From positions 1 through 28,717 of the forward strand of contig NZ_JYJG01000330.1 in the NCBI RefSeq assembly GCF_000955955.1: DNA of 28,717 bases. The letters run 5' to 3'. This document shows positions 21,211 to 28,646 of the stretch, piece by piece. The DNA is from Lentzea aerocolonigenes. Its GTDB lineage: Bacteria; Actinomycetota; Actinomycetes; Mycobacteriales; Pseudonocardiaceae. The notes under the pieces were generated by a model. That model was not told the origin of the DNA, ran no database searches, and saw nothing but the letters and a program-made list of their open reading frames with translations. Both the position numbers and the translations under genes were made by a program. Each line of letters begins with the position of its first letter. Position 1 is the stretch's first letter.

Positions 21211-21824
21211 GAGCGCGCCCACGCAGGCACCTCCACCGGTCCGTAGAGGGCGTGGTCGGCGCTGGTCATCAGGGCCCAGTAACGGTCGCCGTACGACCAG
21301 TGCCACCACTCGGTCGGGTAGTTCACCAGTCCGGCGCCGCTCAGCGCGTCGGCCAGGATCGTCCGGTTGCGCTGCGCCTCCGCGTCGACCTCGGCGTTGA
21401 AGAAGCACCTGCCGTCGCTCTGCTCGGGGGTGTCGTCGATCTCGGTGCCCATCCACAGGTCGTCGCCCCGCTCGTCGACCAGCGTCAGGTCCACGGCAGC
21501 GCCCGCGACGTGCGGCGCGACGGCCAGCGGAGCCACGAACCGACTGGAGAGGCGGTCCAGCTCGACCCCATCGGCCGTCGGGTGGAGCTCGCGCAACTCG
21601 TCGGTGTACCGCTCGATGATCGCGTTCTGGTCGGCGATGCTGCGGTGCCCCTCGACCACCCGCAGGTCCACACCGGACGGCAGCGCGTTGCGCGCGTCGA
21701 CGAGCCTGAGCGCCAGTCCTTGCCTGACCAGCACACCAGGCGCGAATATCAGCGGTACCAACGGATCTTCGTTGTCGAGCACGCGAACGGCGCGCACGAC
21801 CGGATCAGCCAGCAAGATGGTCAT
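21207..21824 (-). CDS. vanX: D-Ala-D-Ala dipeptidase (VanX-like)
   Basis: 205-aa zinc dipeptidase of the M15D family. It hydrolyses D-Ala-D-Ala and so allows altered dipeptides to enter peptidoglycan. Visible residues: R61 in VVEGHRS; the zinc ligands H105 and D112 in PHVAGAAVDLTL; E172 (base) and H175 in EWWHWS. The length equals VanX (about 202 aa). The ATG at 21824 has TAGGTT 6 nt upstream, which would fit a -10 for leaderless translation. It is the first gene of the coupled operon vanX-alr-ddl-acyltransferase. VanX with a D-Ala ligase is typical of glycopeptide resistance, though vanH and vanRS are absent in this window. A wall-recycling role is the alternative. Confidence 0.88.
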   Translation of the reverse strand: MTILLADPVVRAVRVLDNEDPLVPLIFAPGVLVRQGLALRLVDARNALPSGVDLRVVEGHRSIADQNAIIERYTDELRELHPTADGVELDRLSSRFVAPLAVAPHVAGAAVDLTLVDERGDDLWMGTEIDDTPEQSDGRCFFNAEVDAEAQRNRTILADALSGAGLVNYPTEWWHWSYGDRYWALMTSADHALYGPVEVPAWARS

Positions 21825-21931
21825 GCGGCCAACCTAGGAACGCTTTCTCCGCGCGAACTCCTCCTCAAGGTCAACCCCGGACGCCGAACGGCCGGTTCGC
21901 CACCCTCCACATCAGCCGTTCGGCCGAGGGC

Positions 21932-21962
21932 TTGACTTGAATCGCGGTTCAAGTTGCACGGT
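21932..21962 (+). promoter_or_regulatory. MerR-type promoter with dyad
   Basis: TTGACT (21932-21937) is an excellent -35. A perfect dyad ACTTGAA-TCGCGG-TTCAAGT (21935-21954) fills the spacer. A weak -10-like CACGGT (21957-21962) lies 19 bp after the -35, the overlong spacing typical of MerR-activated promoters. The ATG at 21970 follows 7 nt after, so the transcript may be leaderless. Confidence 0.6.
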
Positions 21963-21969
21963 TGGTGAC

Positions 21970-22767
21970 ATGAAGATCCATCACCTGAACTGCGGTTCCG
22001 TCCGCGAGATCGACCCCACCTACGAAGGTCTGCCCAGCACGCCCGCCGTGAACCACTGCCTGCTCGTCGAAACGCCTCGACACGGCCTCGTCCTCGTCGA
22101 AACAGGACTCGGCCTCGACGACGTCCGCGACCCGTCCGGCACCCTCGGAGCCGAGTGGGTCGAGATGGCCCAGCCCGCGCTGGCCGAGGGCGAAACCGCG
22201 TTGCGCCAGGTAGAACGTCTCGGCTTCACGGCGTCCGACGTCCGGCACGTCCTGCTCACGCACCTGGACGTCGACCACTGCGGCGGCCTGCCGGACTTCC
22301 CGCACGCCACGGTGCACTTGCTGGATGCCGAACTCCGGGCCGCTCTCACCGAGGCCCCGAGCCGCCGCTACCGCCCGGCCCATTGGGCGCACGGTCCACA
22401 GTGGCGCACCTACGAGTCCACAGGCGACCAGTGGTTCGGCTTCTCGTCGATCCAGCCCGCCGGTCTCCCCGAGGAGTTCAAGCTCGTCCCGATGGGCGGG
22501 CACACCGAAGGGCACACCGGCATCGCGGTGCACGACGGATCGCGGTGGCTGCTGCACTGCGGCGACGCGTACTACTACCACCGCGAACTGGACGCCGACC
22601 CCGAACCGCACCCGTTGCTCGACATCGTGCAGACCGGTTCGGAGGTCGACCACGGTCTTCGCGTCGACACTCAAGCCCGGCTGCGGATCCTGGCCCGCGA
22701 CCACTCCGGCGAGGTCACCCTCTTCAGCGCACACGACCCGTGGGAATTCGGCAGACTGGCGTCGTGA
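21970..22767 (+). CDS. Metallo-beta-lactamase-fold hydrolase
   Basis: 265-aa MBL-fold hydrolase. The metal motif is LLTHLDVDHCGGL (H98, D100, D102, H103), a HxDxDH variant of HxHxDH common in actinobacterial members. GGHTEGHTGI (about 177) and LLHCGDAYYY supply the remaining ligands. The replacement of the second histidine by D100 may alter metal binding. No signal peptide is seen, so it is cytoplasmic. Relatives act on lactones, thioesters or glutathione-type adducts; the substrate here is unknown. It sits under a MerR-type promoter and is followed after 21 nt by nadK. An alternative upstream GTG exists, but the promoter geometry supports 21970. Confidence 0.85.
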   Translation: MKIHHLNCGSVREIDPTYEGLPSTPAVNHCLLVETPRHGLVLVETGLGLDDVRDPSGTLGAEWVEMAQPALAEGETALRQVERLGFTASDVRHVLLTHLDVDHCGGLPDFPHATVHLLDAELRAALTEAPSRRYRPAHWAHGPQWRTYESTGDQWFGFSSIQPAGLPEEFKLVPMGGHTEGHTGIAVHDGSRWLLHCGDAYYYHRELDADPEPHPLLDIVQTGSEVDHGLRVDTQARLRILARDHSGEVTLFSAHDPWEFGRLAS

Positions 22768-22788
22768 CCCCATTGAGGAAGTGCTGAC

Positions 22789-23640
22789 GTGCACGCCGCC
22801 GGCCTGGTGCTGCACCCGCAACGCGACTCCGCCGACGCCGTCGCCGCCGTGCTCGGCTGGGCGACCAACCGCGGCGTCGAGATCCTCGGCATCTCCGACG
22901 AGATCCAGCGACTCCAATGCGCGGCCACCCCGGTCTCCGCGGAGGAACTGGGCCGCCGCGCCGACCTGGTCGTGAGCCTCGGCGGCGATGGCACGATGCT
23001 GCGCGCCATGCGCCTGGCCGACGGCGAGCGCGCGCCGGTTCTGGGCGTCAACCTGGGCAAACTCGGCTTCCTGGCCGAGGTGGACGTGCCCGATCTCCCC
23101 GCTGCCCTGTCCGCGATCGACGCCCACGCGTTCACCGTCGAACCGCGCCTGGCCGTCGACGCGGAGTTCAACGGCGGCAAGGTGACGGCGTTCAACGACA
23201 TCGCCGTGGTCCGCGTGCCGGGCGACGGCAGCGCGCGGGTGGCGGTGCGGGTGGCCGGTCAGCCGTTCGTCAGCTACGCGGCGGACGCGGTCATCGTGGC
23301 GACGCCGACCGGTTCGACGGCGTACAGCTTCTCCGCGGGCGGGCCGATCACCAGCCCGTCCGTCGAAGCGCTTCTCGTCACCCCGGCCGCACCGCACTCC
23401 GCGTACAGCCGCGGAGTGGTGCTGTCGGTGAACGACGAGGTGGAGCTCGATCTGCTGCCGTCGAGTGGTCGCCTGGCCGTCGAGGTGGACGGCATGGTCG
23501 CGGGTTATGTCGAACCGGGCGAACGCGTGTACCTGAAAGGGCGCCCCGCCGCTGCGCGTGTGGTCCGGCTCGGGATGACGACGTTCTACCAGCGGGCCCG
23601 GCGCAAGCTGCAGCTCACGGACTCGGCGGAGCTCACGTGA
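22789..23640 (+). CDS. nadK: NAD kinase
   Basis: 283-aa NAD(+)/NADH kinase making NADP from NAD and ATP or polyphosphate. The GGDGTM motif is at residues 65-70 (VVSLGGDGTM), followed by VLGVNLGKLGFLAEVD, FNDIAVVRV (the usual NE is ND here) and ATPTGSTAYSFSAGGPI. The GTG at 22789 is preceded by a GAGGAAG-like site. It is shorter than the main actinobacterial NadK (about 300 aa), whose gene usually sits near recN and tlyA; those are absent here, so this may be a second copy. It follows the MBL gene by 21 nt and overlaps the GNAT gene by 4 nt, which suggests one operon. Confidence 0.92.
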   Translation: MHAAGLVLHPQRDSADAVAAVLGWATNRGVEILGISDEIQRLQCAATPVSAEELGRRADLVVSLGGDGTMLRAMRLADGERAPVLGVNLGKLGFLAEVDVPDLPAALSAIDAHAFTVEPRLAVDAEFNGGKVTAFNDIAVVRVPGDGSARVAVRVAGQPFVSYAADAVIVATPTGSTAYSFSAGGPITSPSVEALLVTPAAPHSAYSRGVVLSVNDEVELDLLPSSGRLAVEVDGMVAGYVEPGERVYLKGRPAAARVVRLGMTTFYQRARRKLQLTDSAELT

Positions 23641-24110
23641 GACTTCGCGAGTGGACCGTCGAGGACGCGGCCTGGTACGCCGAAGCCACCAGGGACCCGG
23701 AAGTCCAGCGCTACACCGCCGATCCGCCCACGCTCACGGAGGAACAGGTCGCGGCCGCGATCGAGACACGACGAGATCACCCGTCCGCCAAGTCCTTCTG
23801 CATCGAGGACGAGGGCGAACGCTGCGGCAACGTGGCCGTCGACGTCGAGGACGGCATCGGTCACGTGTCCTATCTGGTCGCAGCGCCGGCCCGCGGGAAA
23901 GGCTTGGCCACCAAGGCACTCAGCGAGTTCGTGGCCTGGATCTTCGCGAACCGCGAGGTGACCGAGGTCAGGCTGTGGGCGCACCGCGACAACACCGGTT
24001 CGCGCAAGGTCGCCGAGCGCGCGGGATTCGTCCGGGATCCCGATCGTGACGCCGACCGCGAGATCAAAGGATCGATCTGGCCAACTGTTGCCTACCGACT
24101 CTCTGGATGA
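23637..24110 (+). CDS. GNAT acetyltransferase (RimJ/RimL-like)
   Basis: 157-aa acetyltransferase beginning MRLREWTVEDAAWYAEATRDPEV, typical of the RimJ/RimL group that acetylates protein N-termini or small amines. The acetyl-CoA loop is VAAPARGKGLATKALSEFV (about 80-98), with WAHRDNTGSRKVAERAGFV near the C-terminus. The GTG at 23637 overlaps the nadK stop (GTGA), so it is translationally coupled. The substrate is unknown. It is distinct from the double-GNAT at 16173. Confidence 0.85.
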   Translation: MRLREWTVEDAAWYAEATRDPEVQRYTADPPTLTEEQVAAAIETRRDHPSAKSFCIEDEGERCGNVAVDVEDGIGHVSYLVAAPARGKGLATKALSEFVAWIFANREVTEVRLWAHRDNTGSRKVAERAGFVRDPDRDADREIKGSIWPTVAYRLSG

Positions 24111-24135
24111 ACTGACCATCTCGACCTAGGCTGCA

Positions 24136-24156
24136 CCGGCGCTCGGCGAGCGCCGG
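24136..24156. terminator. GC-rich hairpin after the nadK-GNAT operon
   Basis: Perfect 9-bp stem CCGGCGCTC / GAGCGCCGG with a 3-nt loop, 25 nt after the GNAT stop and 20 nt before the alpha/beta hydrolase start. It could terminate the upstream operon or act as a 5'-UTR element of the hydrolase. No U-tract. Confidence 0.45.
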
Positions 24157-24176
24157 GCTGAATGGGGGCACCGAGA

Positions 24177-25124
24177 ATGTCGGAGTTGAACAGACGCAGC
24201 ATGTTCGCGTTAACAGCGGGCATTGCCGCGATGAGTGCGGCGGACACCGGGGTCGCGTCCGCCGACAACAACAACCACGAGGCAGATCTGCCGGGTTTCA
24301 AGCACAACTACGCCCAGGTCAACGGCGTGCGCCTGCACTACGTGACGGGTGGGCGCGGTGAGCCTCTCGTGCTGCTACCGGGGTGGCCGCAGACCTGGTG
24401 GGAGTACAGCAAGATCATGCCCGCGCTGGCCACGAAGTTCCGCGTGATCGTGGTCGACCTGCGTGGCATGGGCGGGTCATCGAAGCCCGAGGGCGGCTAC
24501 GACAAGAAGACGATGGCAACGGACATCCACGAACTGGTCCGCAAGCTCGGCTACGAGAACGTCAACATCGCCGGGCACGACATCGGCAGCCAGGTCGCGT
24601 TCAGCTTCGCGGCCAACTTCCCTCAAGCCACGCGCAAAGTTGCGCTGCTGGACGTGTTGCACCCTGACGAGCACTACTACGAGATGCCATTGCTGCCACG
24701 GCCCGGCGGCTTCAGCCTGTGGTGGTTCGCGTTCAACCAGGTGCAGACGCTGCCGGAGCAGTTGCTCGCCGGCAGGTTCCGGTTCCTGCTGGACTGGCTG
24801 TTCGCCAACACCGCGTTCAACCCGGCCGCGATCGACGAGCGCTCGCGGCAGATCTACGCGCGGGCGTACAACTCGCCGGACGCGATCCGGGCCGGCAACG
24901 GGTGGTACAAGGCGTTCCACCAGGACATCGCGGACGGCAGGACGTACGCGAAGCTGACGCCGCCGGTGCTGGGGCTCGCGTCCGTGTTGTCGCACGACCA
25001 GATGGCCGCGGCGCTGCCGGACCTCGCGACGACCTTCAAGACGGTGGCGATCAACGCCGGGCACTGGCTCTCCGAGGAAGCACCCGACGACGTCGCCCGT
25101 GAGCTCACGGCATTTTTCGGCTGA
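24177..25124 (+). CDS. Tat-exported alpha/beta hydrolase (epoxide-hydrolase-like)
   Basis: 315-aa alpha/beta hydrolase. A twin-arginine signal (NRRSMFALTAGIAAMSAA) predicts export. Motifs: LPGWPQTWWEYSKIMPALA (oxyanion region, HGWP-like), VVDLRGMGGSSKP, the nucleophile elbow AGHDIGSQ with D135, and a late histidine in INAGHWLSEEAP. An aspartate nucleophile and W in the GWP motif fit soluble epoxide hydrolases and haloalkane dehalogenases. The ATG at 24177 is preferred over 24162 because GGGGG lies 8 nt upstream. The 3' end overlaps the convergent MFS gene by 20 bp. The substrate is unknown. Confidence 0.83.
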   Translation: MSELNRRSMFALTAGIAAMSAADTGVASADNNNHEADLPGFKHNYAQVNGVRLHYVTGGRGEPLVLLPGWPQTWWEYSKIMPALATKFRVIVVDLRGMGGSSKPEGGYDKKTMATDIHELVRKLGYENVNIAGHDIGSQVAFSFAANFPQATRKVALLDVLHPDEHYYEMPLLPRPGGFSLWWFAFNQVQTLPEQLLAGRFRFLLDWLFANTAFNPAAIDERSRQIYARAYNSPDAIRAGNGWYKAFHQDIADGRTYAKLTPPVLGLASVLSHDQMAAALPDLATTFKTVAINAGHWLSEEAPDDVARELTAFFG

Positions 25125-26478
25125 CCCGAGGGATGAACGTCGCGACCACGCACGCGAGCAGCGCGGTCGCGGCGCCCAGGCCCATGATCAGTTTGAAGCT
25201 GAACGGGATCGTCACCTGGGTGAGCACGACACCCGCCACGGCGCTGGAGGTCGACGTGCCGATCGCGCGCGCCAAAGTGTTGAGGCTGTTGGCGGCAGCG
25301 GTTTCCGACGTCGGCACGGACGACATGATCAAGGCGGGCATCGAGCCATAGGCCAGGCCGATGCCCGCGCCGATCACGGCCGACACGACGACCAAATGCC
25401 ACACGGCGGTCATCATGAAAATGCCTGCGCCGTAACCCACTGCGACCACGACGGTGCCCAGCATCAACGTGACGCGCGGCCCGCGTGCCGTGGTGATCTT
25501 CGCGGACACCGGCGCCGTCGCCATCATGACCAGACCGGACGGCACCAGCACGAGTCCCGTGACGAGCAGCGACTGCCCGAGGCCGTGCCCGGTGGCCGTC
25601 GGCAGCTGGAGGATCTGCGGCAACACCAACGACTGCGCGAACATCGAGAACGCGAACACCGCGGACGCGATGTTGGGCAGCAGCACCTGACGACGTGCCG
25701 TGGTGCGCAGATCGACGAGCGGCTGAGCCGTCCGCAGCTCCCACCAGCCCCACACCGCCAGCACCACTGCCGCCGCGACGAACAGTCCGGTGGTAGCGCT
25801 GACACTCCACGTCGACGCCTTGGACACGCCCAGCAGCAGGCAGATGAGAGCGATCGACAACCCGGCGGCACCGAGGAGGTCGAAGCGGCCACCACTGCGG
25901 ACCGGCGACTCCGGAACCACTGACAGCACGGCGATGAGCACGATCACACCCGCTGCCGCCGAGGTCCAGAACAGGTTGTGCCAGTCGCTCTGCTCGGCCA
26001 GGAACGCCGCAGCGGGCAGACCCAAAGCACCGCCGACACCGAGCGACGCGCTCATCAGCGCGGTGGCCGAGGCCAGGCGCTCGGCGGGCAGCTCGTCGCG
26101 CATGATGCTGATGCCGAGCGGGATCACGCCGACGGCCAGGCCCTGGATGGCGCGGCCGACGATCATCGGCAGCAACGAGTAGCTGAGCGCGGCGACCACC
26201 GAGCCCAGGATCAGCATGATCAGGCTCACCAGCAGCATGCGGCGTTTGCCGTACATGTCCCCGAGCCGGCCGACGACGGGCGTCGCGACCGCGCTGGCCA
26301 GCAGCGTCGAGGTGATCACCCACGTCGTGTCGCCGGGTGACGAGCCCAGGAGCTGCGGAAACCTCGGCAGGAGCGGGATCACCAGCGTCTGCATCAGCGA
26401 CACGACGATGCCGCCCATCGCCAGCACCGCCACGACCAGGTTCGGGCGCGTCACCGGACGCGTTTCTTCGAGGAGCAC
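25105..26478 (-). CDS. MFS drug exporter (DHA2/EmrB-like)
   Basis: 457-aa transporter with about 14 hydrophobic segments. The N-terminal half has VVSLMQTLVIPLLPRFP, TSTLLASAVATPVVGRLGDMYGKRR (the MFS motif A) and GRAIQGLAVGVIPLG. The EmrB-like ETAAANSLNTLARAIG (about 400) is typical of DHA2 drug:H+ antiporters. The GTG at 26478 follows TAGACT by 6 nt, so translation may be leaderless. The promoter is overlapped by the operator at 26489-26508 shared with the P450 operon, which suggests it exports the P450 substrate or product. Its end overlaps the alpha/beta hydrolase by 20 bp. Confidence 0.9.
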   Translation of the reverse strand: MLLEETRPVTRPNLVVAVLAMGGIVVSLMQTLVIPLLPRFPQLLGSSPGDTTWVITSTLLASAVATPVVGRLGDMYGKRRMLLVSLIMLILGSVVAALSYSLLPMIVGRAIQGLAVGVIPLGISIMRDELPAERLASATALMSASLGVGGALGLPAAAFLAEQSDWHNLFWTSAAAGVIVLIAVLSVVPESPVRSGGRFDLLGAAGLSIALICLLLGVSKASTWSVSATTGLFVAAAVVLAVWGWWELRTAQPLVDLRTTARRQVLLPNIASAVFAFSMFAQSLVLPQILQLPTATGHGLGQSLLVTGLVLVPSGLVMMATAPVSAKITTARGPRVTLMLGTVVVAVGYGAGIFMMTAVWHLVVVSAVIGAGIGLAYGSMPALIMSSVPTSETAAANSLNTLARAIGTSTSSAVAGVVLTQVTIPFSFKLIMGLGAATALLACVVATFIPRVSRKMP

Positions 26479-26488
26479 GTCGCCAGTC

Positions 26489-26508
26489 TAAGTCAGTCAC
26501 TTGACTTA
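26489..26508. promoter_or_regulatory. Shared operator between MFS and P450 genes
   Basis: Perfect inverted repeat TAAGTCA / TGACTTA with a 6-nt spacer. On the minus strand the -10-like TAGACT of the MFS promoter overlaps one arm. On the plus strand TTGACT (26501-26506) is a good -35, with CATGTT (26524-26529) as a possible -10 for the P450. A repressor bound here would block both. The TetR protein encoded at 27778 is the nearest candidate. Confidence 0.6.
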
Positions 26509-26569
26509 AACCATCGGGGTGGGCATGTTGGAAACAAGCCAGCCCCTACCACCGAGGAAGTGTCCCTCG

Positions 26570-27772
26570 ATGTCCGAAGTAGACGAACTGCCGCGTTTTC
26601 CCTTCGAGTCCGACGCAGCGCTCGAACCACCAGCCGAGTGGGCTGAGCTGCGGTCCCAATGCCCGGTGGCCCACGTGCAACTCGCCAGTGGCGACGAGGC
26701 CGCGCTGCTCACCCGGCACGCGGACGTCAAACAGATCCTGTCCGACCCGCGCTTCACCCGGCCCACTCCTGGCGACGACGCCGCGCGCATCGCCGACAGC
26801 GAGGACGGCGGCATCTTCAACAGCGAGATGGCCGAGGTGATCCCGCAGCACGGCGAGGCGCACCTGACGTGGCGCCGCGGCATCGGCAAGTGGTTCACGG
26901 CCAAGCGGATGAACGCGTTGCGGCCCGGAATCGCTTCGATGGCCGAGCAGTTGATCGACGAGATGGTGCTCAAGGGTGCGCCGGCGGATCTGAAGGCCTC
27001 GCTCGGTTTTCCGCTGCCCGTGTGGGTCATCTGCGACATGCTCGGCGTGCCCGAGCACGACCGCGACCAGTTCTCGCACTGGTCCGACACGATGCTGAGC
27101 ATGACCCGCAACAGCTCGGCCGAGATGAAGACGGCCGAGCAGGAGTTCGGGCGGTACATGGGCGCGCACATCGCGTCGAAGCGTTTGAACCCCGGCGAGG
27201 ACCTGCTCAGCGCGTTGGTCACGGACCCGGAGCCGATGTCCGACCGGACCCTGGTCGCCACCGGCATCGGGCTGCTGATCGCGGGCCACGAGACGACCGC
27301 GAACATGATCACGAAGATGGTGGCGATGCTGCTGTCGGACCGCAGCCGCTGGGAGTCGCTGCTCGCCGACCCGTCGCTGGTGCGCACGGCGGTGGAGGAA
27401 GCGCTTCGACTGGACGCCAACGCGGGTGTCGGCATGGCGCGCTACCTGACCGAGGAGGTCGAGATCAGCGGGGTCGTCCTGCCGCCAGGCACCACCGCGA
27501 TGTGCAGCATGGCCGCGGCCAACCGCGACGAGGAGGCGTTCGCCGACGCGTCCTCGATGGACCTGCGCCGCAGCCCCAACCAACACCTGGCGTTCGGCGC
27601 CGGAGCCCACGCCTGCCTCGGCCAGCCGCTGGCCCGCACCGAGCTGCAGGTCGTGCTCGAGGTGCTGCTCAGGAAGCTCCCGTCGCTGGAACTGGCGGTT
27701 CCGGTGCAAGATCTACGCCGAGTCGAAGGGCTCGTCGTGGGCGGGCTCGTGGAACTACCGGTGCGATGGTGA
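26570..27772 (+). CDS. Cytochrome P450 monooxygenase
   Basis: 400-aa soluble bacterial P450. Motifs: I-helix AGHETTANM (238-246), the K-helix E-x-x-R in EALR (277-280), and the heme loop FGAGAHACLGQPLAR with the ligand C349. No signal or membrane anchor. The ATG at 26570 is chosen because GAGGAAG (26554-26560) lies 9 nt upstream and the promoter -35 at 26501 puts the transcript start near 26536. Upstream in-frame starts at 26519 and 26525 would lie in the promoter. The substrate is unknown. Electrons probably come from the ferredoxin at 28452 and the reductase at 28643. It ends 5 nt before the TetR gene. Confidence 0.93.
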   Translation: MSEVDELPRFPFESDAALEPPAEWAELRSQCPVAHVQLASGDEAALLTRHADVKQILSDPRFTRPTPGDDAARIADSEDGGIFNSEMAEVIPQHGEAHLTWRRGIGKWFTAKRMNALRPGIASMAEQLIDEMVLKGAPADLKASLGFPLPVWVICDMLGVPEHDRDQFSHWSDTMLSMTRNSSAEMKTAEQEFGRYMGAHIASKRLNPGEDLLSALVTDPEPMSDRTLVATGIGLLIAGHETTANMITKMVAMLLSDRSRWESLLADPSLVRTAVEEALRLDANAGVGMARYLTEEVEISGVVLPPGTTAMCSMAAANRDEEAFADASSMDLRRSPNQHLAFGAGAHACLGQPLARTELQVVLEVLLRKLPSLELAVPVQDLRRVEGLVVGGLVELPVRW

Positions 27773-27777
27773 GCTGA

Positions 27778-28455
27778 ATGAACAAGGTCGACGACACCCC
27801 GTCACGGGCGGAGCGGGCGCACGCCACCCGTGAGCTGATCCTGACCGCGGCCGAGCGCCTGTTCGCCGAGCACGGGGTGTTGGCCGTCTCGAACCGGCAG
27901 GTCAGCGAGGCCGCCGGGCAGGGCAACAACACGGCCGTCGGCTACCACTTCGGCACCAAGGCCGACCTCGTGCGGGCGATCGCGCGCAGGCACCTGGCGC
28001 AGATCGAGGAGATCCGCCAGGGCATGGTCGCATCGGTGGAGGATCCCGCCGACGTCCGGACCTGGCTGTCGTGCCTGGTCCGGCCGGTCACCGAGCACCT
28101 CGCGACGGTCGGCAGCCCGACCTGGTTCGCCCGCTTCGGCGCCCAGGTCATGACCGACCCGACACTGCGGCCGATCATCATCGAGGAGACGCAGTCGTCG
28201 CCGTCGCTCATGCGGATCCTGGCGGGTATGAACGCGTGCCTGCCGGACCTCCCCGACGACGTGCGCGCCGAACGGCACGACATGGCACGGCAGCTGCTCG
28301 TGCACATGATCGCCGAACGCGAGCGCGCCCTCGCCGACCACACCCCGACGCCACGCGCCAGCTGGCACGACACCGCGACCGGACTGGTCGACGCGCTCGT
28401 CGGCCTCTTGCTGGCGCCGGTCACCAACGACTCCCAGAAGGACTTCCGAACGTGA
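27778..28455 (+). CDS. TetR-family regulator of the P450 operon
   Basis: 225-aa regulator with a TetR HTH (about 14-62: ATRELILTAAERLFAEHGV, NRQVSEAAGQGNNTAVGYHF, GTKADLV). The C-terminal domain is alpha-helical, with WFARFGAQVMTDPTLRPII, and probably binds a hydrophobic ligand. The ATG at 27778 is 5 nt after the P450 stop. It is unusual that the regulator sits between the P450 and its ferredoxin, since this makes it part of the regulated transcript. It probably binds the 26489-26508 operator; this is inferred. It overlaps the ferredoxin start by 4 nt. Confidence 0.9.
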   Translation: MNKVDDTPSRAERAHATRELILTAAERLFAEHGVLAVSNRQVSEAAGQGNNTAVGYHFGTKADLVRAIARRHLAQIEEIRQGMVASVEDPADVRTWLSCLVRPVTEHLATVGSPTWFARFGAQVMTDPTLRPIIIEETQSSPSLMRILAGMNACLPDLPDDVRAERHDMARQLLVHMIAERERALADHTPTPRASWHDTATGLVDALVGLLLAPVTNDSQKDFRT

Positions 28456-28646
28456 AGATCACCGTGGACCAGGACAAGTGCTGCGGCGCCGGAACGTGCG
28501 TGCTGCTCGCCCCTGACGTGTTCGACCAGCGCGACGAGGACGGCATCGTCGTGTTGCTGGACGCCGAACCGCCGGCCGCGTTGCACTCGCTCGTCGAGGA
28601 GGCCGCCAGCGTCTGCCCGGCCGCAGCCATCGCGGTGAGCTCGTGA
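28452..28646 (+). CDS. [3Fe-4S] ferredoxin (P450 partner)
   Basis: 64-aa ferredoxin with the three-cysteine pattern DKCCGAGTCVLLAPDVF and later VCPAAAI, as in actinomycete P450 ferredoxins (SuaB/SoyB type) that carry a 3Fe-4S cluster. The GTG at 28452 overlaps the TetR stop by 4 nt. It should pass electrons from the reductase at 28643 to the P450. A second adjacent cysteine (CC at 10-11) is present in the first motif. Confidence 0.93.
   Translation: MKITVDQDKCCGAGTCVLLAPDVFDQRDEDGIVVLLDAEPPAALHSLVEEAASVCPAAAIAVSS

Noticed and set aside
15602..21954. Direct control of the MBL promoter by the MerR protein at 15602
   Set aside because: Only the promoter type fits; there is no proximity or matching dyad at the merR gene, so no regulatory link is claimed.
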